Positions 8,016-16,322 of a DNA stretch of 64,000 nt are shown in pieces; the stretch's first letter is position 1; each line of letters starts with the position of its first letter. The stretch is from Micromonospora sp. NBC_01699 (GTDB taxonomy: Bacteria; Actinomycetota; Actinomycetes; Mycobacteriales; Micromonosporaceae), in NCBI RefSeq assembly GCF_036250065.1, contig NZ_CP109199.1, positions 6,818,001 to 6,882,000 on the forward strand, written 5' to 3'. Below the pieces are notes generated by a model. The model did not search any database, had not been told where the DNA came from, and was given only the letters and a program-made list of their open reading frames with translations. A program made the position numbers and the translations under genes.

Positions 8016-9230
8016 GTGGCGGGCGAGGAGCCGAGGGCGGGGTCTGCCGAGGACCAGTGGGCGACAACGCCGCCGGAGCAGCGCCGTACCGGCGGGGTCG
8101 GCGGTACGGAGGACAACGCCGACCGGCCGGCTCCGACCGACGCGCCGGACCGGACCGGTGCCGGCGAACCGGAGTACGCCGGCGGCCGGTTTGGGCAGCC
8201 CGGTCGGCCGTTGCGCCGCAACAGCTTCCTGATCGGGTTCACCGGCGGGCTGGGGCTGCTGCTGGCGTACACGACGTTCCTCGCCGTACGCGGGGCCGCC
8301 TCGATGTTGATCTTGATCTTCATCGCGCTCTTCCTCGCCATCGGGCTCAATCCCGCGGTGGCCCGGTTGCGCCGCTGGGGGCTGCCGCACGGGCTCGCCG
8401 TGACGGTGGTCGCGTTGACCGTGCTGCTGGTGCTCGCCGGTGGGATCTTCGCGCTGGTGCCACCGGTGGTGACCCAGACCGGCCAGTTCCTCGACCAGGT
8501 CCCCACGTACGTGGCGGAGTTGCGACGCAACGCCACGGTCAACGACCTGGTCGAGCGGTACGACCTGATGGACCGGATCCAGGCGGCGGCGAACCCGGAG
8601 ACGCTCGGCCACGCGGTCGGCGGTGTCTTCGGCGGCGCCCAGTTCATCTTCGGTGCCATCTTCAACGTGCTGACCGTGCTGGTCCTGACCATCTACTTCA
8701 TGTCCGCCTTCGACCGGTTGAAGACGCTCGGGTACGCCCTGGTGCCGGCCAGCCGCAGGCACCGGGTCACCCTGATCACGGACGAGATACTGGCCAAGGT
8801 TGGCGCGTACATGGTCGGCGCGCTGGCGATCGCCGTACTCGCCGGGGTCTGCACCTTCGTCTTCGCGATGATCGTCGGTTTGGCGTACCCGTTCGCGTTG
8901 GCCGTCGTGGTGGCCGTCTGCGACCTGGTTCCGCAGATCGGCGCGACCCTCGGCGCGGTCATCGTCAGCCTGGTCGGATTCGCCACCGATCTGCCGGCGG
9001 GAATCGCGTGCCTCGTCTTCTTCGTCATCTACCAGCAGCTTGAGAATTACCTGATCTACCCCAAGGTGATGGAGCGGTCGGTCAAGGTGAACGACGTGGC
9101 GGCGATCGTCGCCGCGCTGGTGGGGGTGGCTCTGTTCGGCGTGATCGGTGCGCTGGTGGCGATTCCCGCGATGGCGGCGATCCAGTTGATCCTGCGCGAG
9201 GTGGTGCTGCCGCGCCAGCAGGCCCGCTGA
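8016..9230 (+). CDS. AI-2E family (PerM-like) membrane transporter
   Basis: Integral membrane protein of 404 residues. After a disordered 65-residue cytosolic N terminus come hydrophobic segments in the pattern of the AI-2E/PerM family: two or three before residue 160, a polar loop containing the predicted helix LRRNATVNDLVERYDLMDRI, then five more. The motifs VVVAVCDLVPQIGATLGAVI and YQQLENYLIYPKVM with the following KVND are the family's strongest signatures. GTG 8016 is preceded by GGGAGGG at suitable distance. Substrate is unknown; the family name derives from one member proposed to export autoinducer-2, whereas others act as Na+/H+ antiporters. It follows the polarity genes but probably has its own promoter. 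Confidence 0.88.
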   Translation: MAGEEPRAGSAEDQWATTPPEQRRTGGVGGTEDNADRPAPTDAPDRTGAGEPEYAGGRFGQPGRPLRRNSFLIGFTGGLGLLLAYTTFLAVRGAASMLILIFIALFLAIGLNPAVARLRRWGLPHGLAVTVVALTVLLVLAGGIFALVPPVVTQTGQFLDQVPTYVAELRRNATVNDLVERYDLMDRIQAAANPETLGHAVGGVFGGAQFIFGAIFNVLTVLVLTIYFMSAFDRLKTLGYALVPASRRHRVTLITDEILAKVGAYMVGALAIAVLAGVCTFVFAMIVGLAYPFALAVVVAVCDLVPQIGATLGAVIVSLVGFATDLPAGIACLVFFVIYQQLENYLIYPKVMERSVKVNDVAAIVAALVGVALFGVIGALVAIPAMAAIQLILREVVLPRQQAR

Positions 9231-9278
9231 CCGGCCGACGGGTGGACCGAGGTCGAAATAGTTGTCCACAAGTTGTCA

Positions 9279-9291
9279 GAATTAACAATTC
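9279..9291. promoter_or_regulatory. AT-rich palindrome upstream of the beta-helix gene
   Basis: GAATT-AAC-AATTC is a perfect 5-bp inverted repeat in an unusually AT-rich island (about 9256-9330) in front of the ATG at 9346. A TAGGAT box (9313-9318) could be the -10 element. Operator function is conjecture. Confidence 0.3.
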
Positions 9292-9345
9292 CTTCGCTTC
9301 CGCACCCACTTGTAGGATCATTCTTGATCACTAAGGGGGACGTTG

Positions 9346-10683
9346 ATGACCGGTGTCGAAGCGCTACCACCGGTCCCGCCGGCTCCCCCGGCCGAGCCGC
9401 CCGAGCCGGCGCCGCGATCGGTCCGGCGCGGCCCGCTGCTCGTGATCGTCATCGGCATCTGTCTCGCCGTGATCATCGGCACCGGCTACCTGATCGTGAC
9501 CCTCGTCGGGCCGGGACGGGACGGGCCGCTCGTGCTCGACCAGCCGAACACCGTCCTCTGGGGGCAGACCATCAGCCGCCCGATCGAGATCGCGGCCGAC
9601 CACGTCACGCTCCGGCGGGTCACCATCCAGGCCGGCGGGTCCGCCGCGATCCGGATCCGGGACGGGGTACGCAACACCGTCATCGAGGACACCCGGATCG
9701 ACTGCGCCGAGGACCGGACCGACGGCATAGTGCCCGGCGGCTACTCCGCCCTGCGGGTACGGGTGGACGGTTGTCGCGACCCGTTCCAGCAGCGCGCCGA
9801 CGCGCCCGCCACGATCGTCGACTCGACCGTCAACGGCCGCCCGTTCAACCGGGGCCGGGCGACGGGCGGCGCCACACCGAGCCCGATGGACTTCGGCACC
9901 CGAGCACCCGCGGCGAACGTCGCCGGCGCCCCCACCCCGATGAGCTACTGGCCCGGACCGGGGAACACCGGCGTACCGGCCGGCACCGCGCTGCGGCCGT
10001 CCGGCTCGTTGGACCTGCGGGAGCCGGGGGTGGTGGTCAGCAACCTCGACATCACCGGCTGCGTGACCGTACGGGCGAAGAACGTGACCATCCGCAACTC
10101 CCGGATCACCTGCGACAGCGCCACCTTCTCCATCCGAACCTACGACTCGGCCACCGACCTGCTGGTGGAGAACGTGGAGATCAACGGGATGGGGAAGAAC
10201 TCGGCCGCGGTCTGCTGCGCCAACTACACCCTCCGCCGGGTGAACATCCACCACGTCGTCGACGGCCCCCGGCTCAGCGCCAACACGACCGTTGTCGACT
10301 CGTGGATCCACGACCTGTCACGGATCCCGGACTCGCACAACGACACGTTGCAGACCACCGGCGGCAACAACATTGTGGTTCGGCACAACCGGCTGGAGCC
10401 GCACGACCCGGACACCCGGGACCCGTCGAACGCCTGCCTCATGATCGGCTCGACCACCAGCGACTCGGTGGACAACCTGCTGGTCGAGGAGAACTACTGC
10501 AACGGCGGCAACTACTCGATCGGGGTCCGGGACGACCTGGTCGGGTCGAACATCGTGATCCGCGGCAACCGGTTCGGCCGCGACTTCCGCTACGGCGTGA
10601 TCGCCCGAGCCGACCAGGCCGGCATCACCTGGGACCGGGGCAGCAACGTCTGGTTCGACAGCGGGCAACCGGTGGTCAGGTGA
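9346..10683 (+). CDS. Membrane-anchored right-handed beta-helix protein
   Basis: Protein of 445 residues. A proline-rich cytosolic start is followed by a single transmembrane segment (LLVIVIGICLAVIIGTGYLI, residues about 31-50), placing the rest outside the cell. The exterior part shows the regular short beta-strand coils of parallel beta-helix folds, with turns such as VTLRRVTI, NTVIEDTRI, VTIRNSRIT, NIVVRHNRL and NIVIRGNRF. This fold is typical of polysaccharide lyases, epimerases and glycan-binding proteins. ATG 9346 has AAGGGGGA five bases upstream. The gene converges on the glycan operon, so a role in remodelling or binding that polymer is plausible but unproven; no catalytic triad was identified. 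Confidence 0.75.
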   Translation: MTGVEALPPVPPAPPAEPPEPAPRSVRRGPLLVIVIGICLAVIIGTGYLIVTLVGPGRDGPLVLDQPNTVLWGQTISRPIEIAADHVTLRRVTIQAGGSAAIRIRDGVRNTVIEDTRIDCAEDRTDGIVPGGYSALRVRVDGCRDPFQQRADAPATIVDSTVNGRPFNRGRATGGATPSPMDFGTRAPAANVAGAPTPMSYWPGPGNTGVPAGTALRPSGSLDLREPGVVVSNLDITGCVTVRAKNVTIRNSRITCDSATFSIRTYDSATDLLVENVEINGMGKNSAAVCCANYTLRRVNIHHVVDGPRLSANTTVVDSWIHDLSRIPDSHNDTLQTTGGNNIVVRHNRLEPHDPDTRDPSNACLMIGSTTSDSVDNLLVEENYCNGGNYSIGVRDDLVGSNIVIRGNRFGRDFRYGVIARADQAGITWDRGSNVWFDSGQPVVR

Positions 10684-10710
10684 CCGGCGCCCGCCGACGG
10701 GGTCCAGCGG

Positions 10711-12000
10711 CTAACCGCCGACCGAGCGGTGCCGGTCGCCGTACGGGGTCAGGTCGGCCGGTTCACGCAGCCGCTTGCGCTTGATCCGGCGCACCGTACC
10801 GACGGTGGACTGGAGCTTCTCCTTGGTGGACAGGTGCCGGAACCACATCCGGGCCATCGGCAGCCGGCGTAGCCGGGGCGTCATCAGGCCGGCGGCGCGC
10901 AGCGTACTCATCCGGCCCCAGACGGCACCCCGGGCGCGCAGCAGGTTCGGCTGCGAGGCGGGCAGGATCTCGGCCGCCACCGGCTCCAGCACCAGCGCGC
11001 CGGCCGCGATGGCCGCCTCCACCAGCCGTACGCCCCGTTCGGTGCGGGCCAGCACCAGGGAGCGCCCCGGATCGTCGCCGGTCGGCCTGTACCACGGGTC
11101 ACCGACGGCCACGTCGGCGAACTCGCCGGTGTGGTCGGCGCACAGGTAACAGCGCCACTGCCGGTGCTTCTGGAGGATGTCGCCCCAGGACTGCTCGTAG
11201 GTGAGCGTCCGCAGCTCCCCCGGCGGGTCGTCCACCATCCGGGTACGGGCCAGCCCCGGCCAGCCGTTGCCCCGGTAGTGCACGGACTCCGCCCGGTCCG
11301 GGTCGGTCACCCCGAGCTGGCGCATCATCTCCAGGGTGCCCTGGGTGCTCGGGGTGCCGGCGCAGAAGACGGCGATGGTGAGCCCGACCCGGGCGTCGAG
11401 CGCGGGCCGGACCTGTCGGGCCATCCGGACCGCCGCGACGTCGCAGGGCTTGCCGATGAACACGGCCGGTGCCTCGGCCGACTCGATCAGGTCGAGTCGG
11501 TCGGCCGGGCTGGCCGGTGCGTAGCGGGAGCCGGCGTTGGCGAGCAGTTCGGCCCGGCTGCGCGACATCCGGGTCTCGTTCAGGTACGGCACGTCGGCTC
11601 GGGCGCCGATGTGCAGCGTCCCGGCCATTCCCTCGTGTTCGAGGCAGAACGCGGCCAACGCGGTGGCCACCCCGCCGCTGGAGCCGGCGTACCGGATCTC
11701 GGGGTCGGCGGCGTACCCCTCCCAGATCTTGCGGACCGGGCCCCAGGCGGCCCGCAGCTCGGGGATCTCACCCGGCGCGGGCGCGCTCGCCTCGTGTTCC
11801 AGCTTGACGCCGGGGCAGCAGGCCAGCGCGGCCGCCGCACCGGTGCTCGGGCCGCCGATCGGGGTGATCGGGATCGGCCGGCGGCCCTGGTCGAGTACGT
11901 CGACCATCCGGATCTCGTCCGGGGCGAGGTACGCGCAGACGCCGCAGCCGGTGCAGAGCTTGTGCGCCGCGACGTCGTGTACGGTCTCCGGCCGGCTCAC
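10711..12000 (-). CDS. FrhB-like coenzyme F420 hydrogenase/dehydrogenase beta-subunit-type protein
   Basis: Iron-sulfur flavoprotein-like enzyme of 429 residues from the FrhB/FdhB family. CTGCGVC at residues 16-22 and CCPG at 61-64 supply a ferredoxin-type cluster; SSGGVATALAAFCLEHE is the family's N-terminal signature, and CYLCADHTGEFADVAVGDPW the conserved C-terminal one. GTG 12000 overlaps the stop of the pyruvyl transferase gene as GTGA, indicating translational coupling. FrhB-like proteins recur beside polysaccharide pyruvyl transferases in exopolysaccharide loci of many bacteria, where their redox partner and substrate remain unclear. It is the last gene of the leftward operon. Confidence 0.85.
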   Translation of the reverse strand: MSRPETVHDVAAHKLCTGCGVCAYLAPDEIRMVDVLDQGRRPIPITPIGGPSTGAAAALACCPGVKLEHEASAPAPGEIPELRAAWGPVRKIWEGYAADPEIRYAGSSGGVATALAAFCLEHEGMAGTLHIGARADVPYLNETRMSRSRAELLANAGSRYAPASPADRLDLIESAEAPAVFIGKPCDVAAVRMARQVRPALDARVGLTIAVFCAGTPSTQGTLEMMRQLGVTDPDRAESVHYRGNGWPGLARTRMVDDPPGELRTLTYEQSWGDILQKHRQWRCYLCADHTGEFADVAVGDPWYRPTGDDPGRSLVLARTERGVRLVEAAIAAGALVLEPVAAEILPASQPNLLRARGAVWGRMSTLRAAGLMTPRLRRLPMARMWFRHLSTKEKLQSTVGTVRRIKRKRLREPADLTPYGDRHRSVGG

Positions 12001-13298
12001 CGACGTGCTCCCGCGCTCCGCCGCGCCCGCTCGGCACGGGCCACGGCGACGATCTCGTCCATCTGCTGCCCTGCCTGGCCGATCGCCACCGGTATCCGTT
12101 CGGCGAGTTCGACGGCGGTCTCGGCGCGGGACGTCCAGGACCGCCAGAGCACGTCGAGCAGGTCGTCGTCGGCGAGCGTACGGGCTTCGGCGACGTGCCG
12201 TTCCTGGCCCACGCTGGCGAAGACCCCGCGCGCCTTGAGGCTGTACGCGATGTTCGCCACCGGCACACCGGAGGAGAGCGCGGCGATGGTGGCGTGCATC
12301 CGCATGCCGCAGAACCAGGTGGTCCGGGCGATCACCCACTTGCTCTGGTGCGGGTCGAGGCCGGGCGGGCTGACCGTGATCCGGTCGCCGTACTTTCCGA
12401 CGAGGGCGGCGTGCAGCCGCTCGCTGGCGGTGGTGTCGTCGTCGGCGCCGTGCGGGCTGCGCACGTGCGGCACGATGATCACACGGGTGTCCGGTTCGTC
12501 GAGCAGCCGTTCGCAGAGCCGGCGGGCCACCTCGGCGCTGTCGGCGGCCAGGCCGAACTGGGTCCGGCCCTCGGCGCGGGCCATCAGGCCGCTGATGTTG
12601 ATCCCGATCACCGGGCCGGGGGCCGCGTCGAACCACCGGTTCAGGGTGTCCAGCGCCGGCTGGTCCGGTTGGCGCGGTTCCAGGGCGAAGGCCACGTCGA
12701 CGCCCTCGCGGTGCCGGGCCGGGTCCAGATCGGCGCCGAGCAGTTCACTCAGGGCGACGTAGCTCTCCGGGTCGCGGGCCCAGGCCATGGTGGCGCCGCG
12801 GATGAGCGCGGCGGCCTCGGCCCGGATCCGGTCCGAGCGGAACGGCCCGTAGGTCTGCGGCAGCAGCACCAGCGGTCGGCGGCGCAGCAGGGTGAGCCGC
12901 TTCGGCCAGGCCACCGTGCGGAACCGGTGTTCGCCGTAGATGTCGCTGAAGCTGTCTCCGCCGCTGACGTCGAGCACCACGTCGGCCCGGTCGATCCTCG
13001 CGACCCCGGAGTTGCCGAATCCGCCGAGTGCGGCGCTGACCCGCATGTTCAGGTAGGACTCGGGCCGGTGGTATCGGCGCGAGTGCCGGGCGCCGGCCAG
13101 CGAGATCGAGACCGGTCGGCCGCCGACGAAGGCGTGGCCGGACCGCTCGCCCCAGCCGTCGTCGAAGACGGTCACGTCGGCCTGCGGCTCGCGCGCCAGT
13201 AACCCGCCGAGGGTGGCCGCGCGCAGCGCGCCCACGCCGAGGTTGAGGTGGGATCCGGGTACGCCGAACAGGCAGGCGGAAAGCACTTCGCCGGTCAT
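11997..13298 (-). CDS. Polysaccharide pyruvyl transferase family protein
   Basis: Enzyme of 433 residues of the CsaB/PssM-type family that transfers pyruvate from phosphoenolpyruvate onto sugars as a ketal. Typical features are NLGVGALRAATLGGLL near residue 19, VVLDVSGGDSFSDIYGE near residue 107, LVLLPQTYGPF near residue 143 and, in the C-terminal GT-B-like half, MRMHATIAALSSGVPVANI near residue 350, whose Met-His motif is highly conserved. Pyruvylation adds negative charge to a glycan. Coupled to the FrhB-like gene downstream (4-base overlap) and 22 bases after the PIG-L gene. Confidence 0.88.
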   Translation of the reverse strand: MTGEVLSACLFGVPGSHLNLGVGALRAATLGGLLAREPQADVTVFDDGWGERSGHAFVGGRPVSISLAGARHSRRYHRPESYLNMRVSAALGGFGNSGVARIDRADVVLDVSGGDSFSDIYGEHRFRTVAWPKRLTLLRRRPLVLLPQTYGPFRSDRIRAEAAALIRGATMAWARDPESYVALSELLGADLDPARHREGVDVAFALEPRQPDQPALDTLNRWFDAAPGPVIGINISGLMARAEGRTQFGLAADSAEVARRLCERLLDEPDTRVIIVPHVRSPHGADDDTTASERLHAALVGKYGDRITVSPPGLDPHQSKWVIARTTWFCGMRMHATIAALSSGVPVANIAYSLKARGVFASVGQERHVAEARTLADDDLLDVLWRSWTSRAETAVELAERIPVAIGQAGQQMDEIVAVARAERARRSAGARR

Positions 13299-13320
13299 CG
13301 GGCCGGCTCGCTGTGCTGGG

Positions 13321-13959
13321 TCATAACTCGATTACCGCTTTCTCACACCGGAACGCCTCGGCGTACCGGGATCGGCATTCCATGCCCCGCAGCCGGGCCA
13401 GCCCGAGGAAGACCTCGTCGTCCCACCAGTCCCGGTCCTTCTGGGACGGGTAACTGGTGTGTAGCAGCTCCACCTTGCGCCTGGTCTGCTCGTCGGTGAG
13501 CGGCAGGTAAATGTTGCGCCGGCCCAGGTCACCGTCCCACTTGGGGATTTCATAGTGCAACACCGACGCGCGGCGAAACGAGGTGGGTACCAGTTCGGCC
13601 AGGGTGCGGTGGTCCTGATGGGCGTCGTCCGTACCCGGTGCGAGCACCAGGTCCGGGTCGGTTGCGGCGGCCGCCGCGTTGACGATCTCCTTCGCCCGTT
13701 CCCAGTGCGCGGGCACCCGCCCGTCGGGGAGTTCGTGCAGGTCGAAATCGATCCGGGCGGTGGGCAGGAAGGCGGCTGCCGCCTCCCGCGCCTCGGCCTG
13801 CCGGTCCGGCGTACCGGTCAGCAGGAGGTAGTGCACCCGCAGGTCGGGGTTGGCGGCGCCGAGCGCGAGCAGCAGCCCACCGGCGCCGATCTCGATGTCG
13901 TCCGGGTGCGCCCCGACGACGACCAGGGAGCGGACCGCACCCAACCGCAGCGCGCCCAT
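13321..13959 (-). CDS. PIG-L family deacetylase
   Basis: Zinc-dependent N-deacetylase of 212 residues, LmbE/MshB-like. VVVGAHPDDIEIGAGG near residue 14 holds the AHPDD zinc motif, and DDAHQDHR near residue 110 supplies the second zinc His pair. The ATG at 13959 shares one base with the stop of the cytidylyltransferase gene (TGATG), so the two are co-translated. In this context the probable substrate is an N-acetylated sugar or nucleotide-sugar of the exopolysaccharide pathway; mycothiol-type or antibiotic-type substrates are less likely given the neighbours. Confidence 0.88.
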   Translation of the reverse strand: MGALRLGAVRSLVVVGAHPDDIEIGAGGLLLALGAANPDLRVHYLLLTGTPDRQAEAREAAAAFLPTARIDFDLHELPDGRVPAHWERAKEIVNAAAAATDPDLVLAPGTDDAHQDHRTLAELVPTSFRRASVLHYEIPKWDGDLGRRNIYLPLTDEQTRRKVELLHTSYPSQKDRDWWDDEVFLGLARLRGMECRSRYAEAFRCEKAVIEL

Positions 13960-14831
13960 CAACGGATCAGGGCCGGGGTGCCGGGTCCGGCGAGCTCGGC
14001 CGGGGCGTCGCCCGGTATGCCGAGCGGGGACGGGATCGGGGCGCCGCTGTGCCGGTTGGCGTCCCAGAGCATCCACGGGCAGCAGGCGGAGTGGTAGAGC
14101 TCCTCCAGCTCGGCCCGGTCCTTGAAGGTGTCGGCGGCCCGCCAGAAGCCGGTGTAGCGCTGTGCCATCAGCCGCCGCTGCGGCAGCAGCCGGTCGAAGG
14201 CGTGCGGGACCATGTCCTCGCCCTCGCGCAGTTCGTCGAAGATCTCCGGGCGGAGGATGAAGTAGCCGCCGTTCTCCCACTGCATCAGCTCGCGGATCGG
14301 CCGGACCCGGCGTACCTGGTCGGACTCGTCGATGTCGATCACGTGGTGGGTCGACTGCACCGGTACGGCGAGCAGGCTGGCCGTGGAGGTCGATTCCCGG
14401 AACCGGGCGATCATCTCGGGCAGGGGCGCGTCGGTGAGCGTGTCGGCGTAGTTGGCCAGGAACATCTCGTCGTCCTGGACGTACTTGCGGACGCGCATCA
14501 GCCGCTCGCCGATGGTCGCGCCGAGCCCGGTGTCGATGAAGGTGATGTTCCAGTCGGTGATGTCGGTGGCGAACAGGCGCACGTCCCGACCGCCCATGGT
14601 GAGAGTGAAGTCGTTGGAGAGCGTCTCGTCGTAGTGCAGGAAGTAGTCCTTGACCGCCGCGGCACCGTAACCCAGACAGAGGATAAATTCGGTATGTCCG
14701 AAGTGGGCGTAATAGCGCATGACGTGCCAGAGCAGTGGGCGGTCACCGATCATCGCCATCGGTTTGGGCGCCGACGCGGCCCCCTCCCGCATCCGCATGC
14801 CCAGTCCGCCACAGAACAGGACGACCTTCAT
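13959..14831 (-). CDS. rfbF: Glucose-1-phosphate cytidylyltransferase-like nucleotidyltransferase
   Basis: Sugar-phosphate nucleotidyltransferase of 290 residues. VVLFCGGLGMRMREG is the nucleotide-binding loop, APKPMAMIGDRPLLWHVM carries the conserved KPM lysine, and ITFIDTGLGATIGERLMRV, GGYF and FWRAADTFKDRAELEEL follow RfbF-type enzymes closely. The usual YGDG is replaced by YADT and there is a C-terminal extension after the CPWMLWD motif, so the sugar or nucleotide specificity may differ from canonical CDP-glucose synthesis. It is coupled by one-base overlaps to both neighbours, supplying an activated sugar to the methyltransferase pathway. Confidence 0.8.
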   Translation of the reverse strand: MKVVLFCGGLGMRMREGAASAPKPMAMIGDRPLLWHVMRYYAHFGHTEFILCLGYGAAAVKDYFLHYDETLSNDFTLTMGGRDVRLFATDITDWNITFIDTGLGATIGERLMRVRKYVQDDEMFLANYADTLTDAPLPEMIARFRESTSTASLLAVPVQSTHHVIDIDESDQVRRVRPIRELMQWENGGYFILRPEIFDELREGEDMVPHAFDRLLPQRRLMAQRYTGFWRAADTFKDRAELEELYHSACCPWMLWDANRHSGAPIPSPLGIPGDAPAELAGPGTPALIR

Positions 14832-16144
14832 CAGACCACCTCAAGCTCCGGAATGGGGTAGACCAGCCGGCCGCCCCACTCGCGGACGTACGCCAGCTGG
14901 GTGGAGATCTCGGTACGCAGGTTCCAGGGCAGGACCAGCACGTAGTCGGGACGGTCCACGGCCAGCCGCTCCGGCGCGTGGATCGGGATGTGCGTCCCCG
15001 GCAGGAACCTGCCCTGCTTGTGCGGACTCCGGTCGACCGTGTACGCCAGCAGGTCCGACCGGATCCCGCAGTGGTTGAGTAGCGTGTTGCCCTTGCCCGG
15101 CGCACCGTACCCGACCACCCGCTTGCCCTCGGCCCGCGCCGTGAGCAGGAAGTCGAGCAGGTTGCGCTTGATGGTGAACACCGCCTCGGCGAAGCCCCGG
15201 TGCCCGTCGAGCGTGTGCAGCCCGGCCTCGGCCTCCGCCTCCAGCACCGACTTGACGTTACTGGACGGCTCCCAACCCGGGCCCGACGGCACCCGGCCGA
15301 GGCTCTCCGCGGTCCGCGGCCGACCCGGTTCGATCTCCACCGCCGGCGGTCCGGCGACGGACGGCGTCGTCGGCCGGGCGTGCACCCGCAGCGAGCCGCC
15401 GTGCGAGGAGAGTTCCTCGACGTCGGCGACGGCCAGGCCGGCGGTGGCCAGCGCCCGCTGCGCGGTGAGCAGCGAGAGGTACTGGTAGTGCTCGTGGTAG
15501 ATGGTGTCGTACTGCCGGCGCTCGATCAGCCGCAGCAGGTGCGGGAACTCCAGCGTGACCAGCCCGGTCGGCTTCACCAGCGCGGCCAGCCCGGCGGTGA
15601 ACCCGATCAGGTCCGGCACGTGGGCGTAGACGTTGTTGCCGGCGACCAGGTCGGCCCGGCCGTACCGGGCGGCCAGCTCGGCGCCGGTCTCGGCCCCCAG
15701 GAAGTGCACCTCGGTACGGATCCCCCTGGCCCGCGCCACCTCCGCGACGTTCGCCGCCGGCTCCACCCCGAGCACCGGGACGCCCCGGGCGACGAAGTGC
15801 TGGAGCAGGTAACCGTCGTTGCTGGCCACCTCGGTGACCAGGCTGTCCGGGCCGAGTCCGAGCGTCTCGGTCATCGTGTCGGCGTACCGCTTGGCGTGCG
15901 CGACCCAGGAATCGGAATAGGAGGAGAAATAGGCGTAGTCGGAGAAAATGTCCTCCCCCGGCACATATGCCGGCAGTTGCACGAGCAGGCAACCGGAGCA
16001 GATCCGTACGTGCAACGGGTAGAAGGTCTCGGCGCTGTCCAGCCGGTCCTCGGGCAGGTAGCTCTCGCACAACGGCGACATGCCCAGGTCCACGAACGTC
16101 TCGGTCAATGCCGTGCCACAGAGCCGACATTCCGCAATGGTCAT
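14831..16144 (-). CDS. Zinc-type sugar C-methyltransferase (TylCIII/NovU-like)
   Basis: SAM-dependent methyltransferase of 437 residues with the three-part layout of nucleotide-sugar C-3 methyltransferases. A zinc-binding N domain has Cys pairs at 6/9 and 49/52; the Rossmann SAM domain begins near TEVASNDGYLLQHF; the active-site segment is IYHEHYQYLSLL, with the Tyr-His-Glu-His cluster known from this family; and the C domain has VVGYGAPGKGNTLLNHCG. ATG 16144 was preferred because CxxC follows directly and GGGGTGGA lies upstream. First gene of the leftward operon, divergent from the epimerase operon. It predicts a branched-chain sugar in the glycan. Confidence 0.88.
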   Translation of the reverse strand: MTIAECRLCGTALTETFVDLGMSPLCESYLPEDRLDSAETFYPLHVRICSGCLLVQLPAYVPGEDIFSDYAYFSSYSDSWVAHAKRYADTMTETLGLGPDSLVTEVASNDGYLLQHFVARGVPVLGVEPAANVAEVARARGIRTEVHFLGAETGAELAARYGRADLVAGNNVYAHVPDLIGFTAGLAALVKPTGLVTLEFPHLLRLIERRQYDTIYHEHYQYLSLLTAQRALATAGLAVADVEELSSHGGSLRVHARPTTPSVAGPPAVEIEPGRPRTAESLGRVPSGPGWEPSSNVKSVLEAEAEAGLHTLDGHRGFAEAVFTIKRNLLDFLLTARAEGKRVVGYGAPGKGNTLLNHCGIRSDLLAYTVDRSPHKQGRFLPGTHIPIHAPERLAVDRPDYVLVLPWNLRTEISTQLAYVREWGGRLVYPIPELEVV

Positions 16145-16322
16145 GCCATCCACCCCGATTATCCGCCCACATCGCGCGGCGCCCGCCGGCACGCTTCGGA
16201 CACGCTAGTTCCGGCGCTTAAGGGCCGGGCTGTTCAGTAAAAAGTCCGACACTACTCGGCCGTGATCACCCGGCCCTCATAAACTCTCCTTCTCACCCCC
16301 GCGGATCCTCGGGAGCTTTGCC
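16145..16322. promoter_or_regulatory. Divergent promoter region of the two sugar operons
   Basis: These 178 bases must hold the promoters for both the leftward methyltransferase operon and the rightward epimerase operon. A relatively AT-rich stretch lies at about 16205-16285 (for example CAGTAAAAAGTC and CTCATAAACTC). No confident -35/-10 pair or operator could be assigned. Confidence 0.4.
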
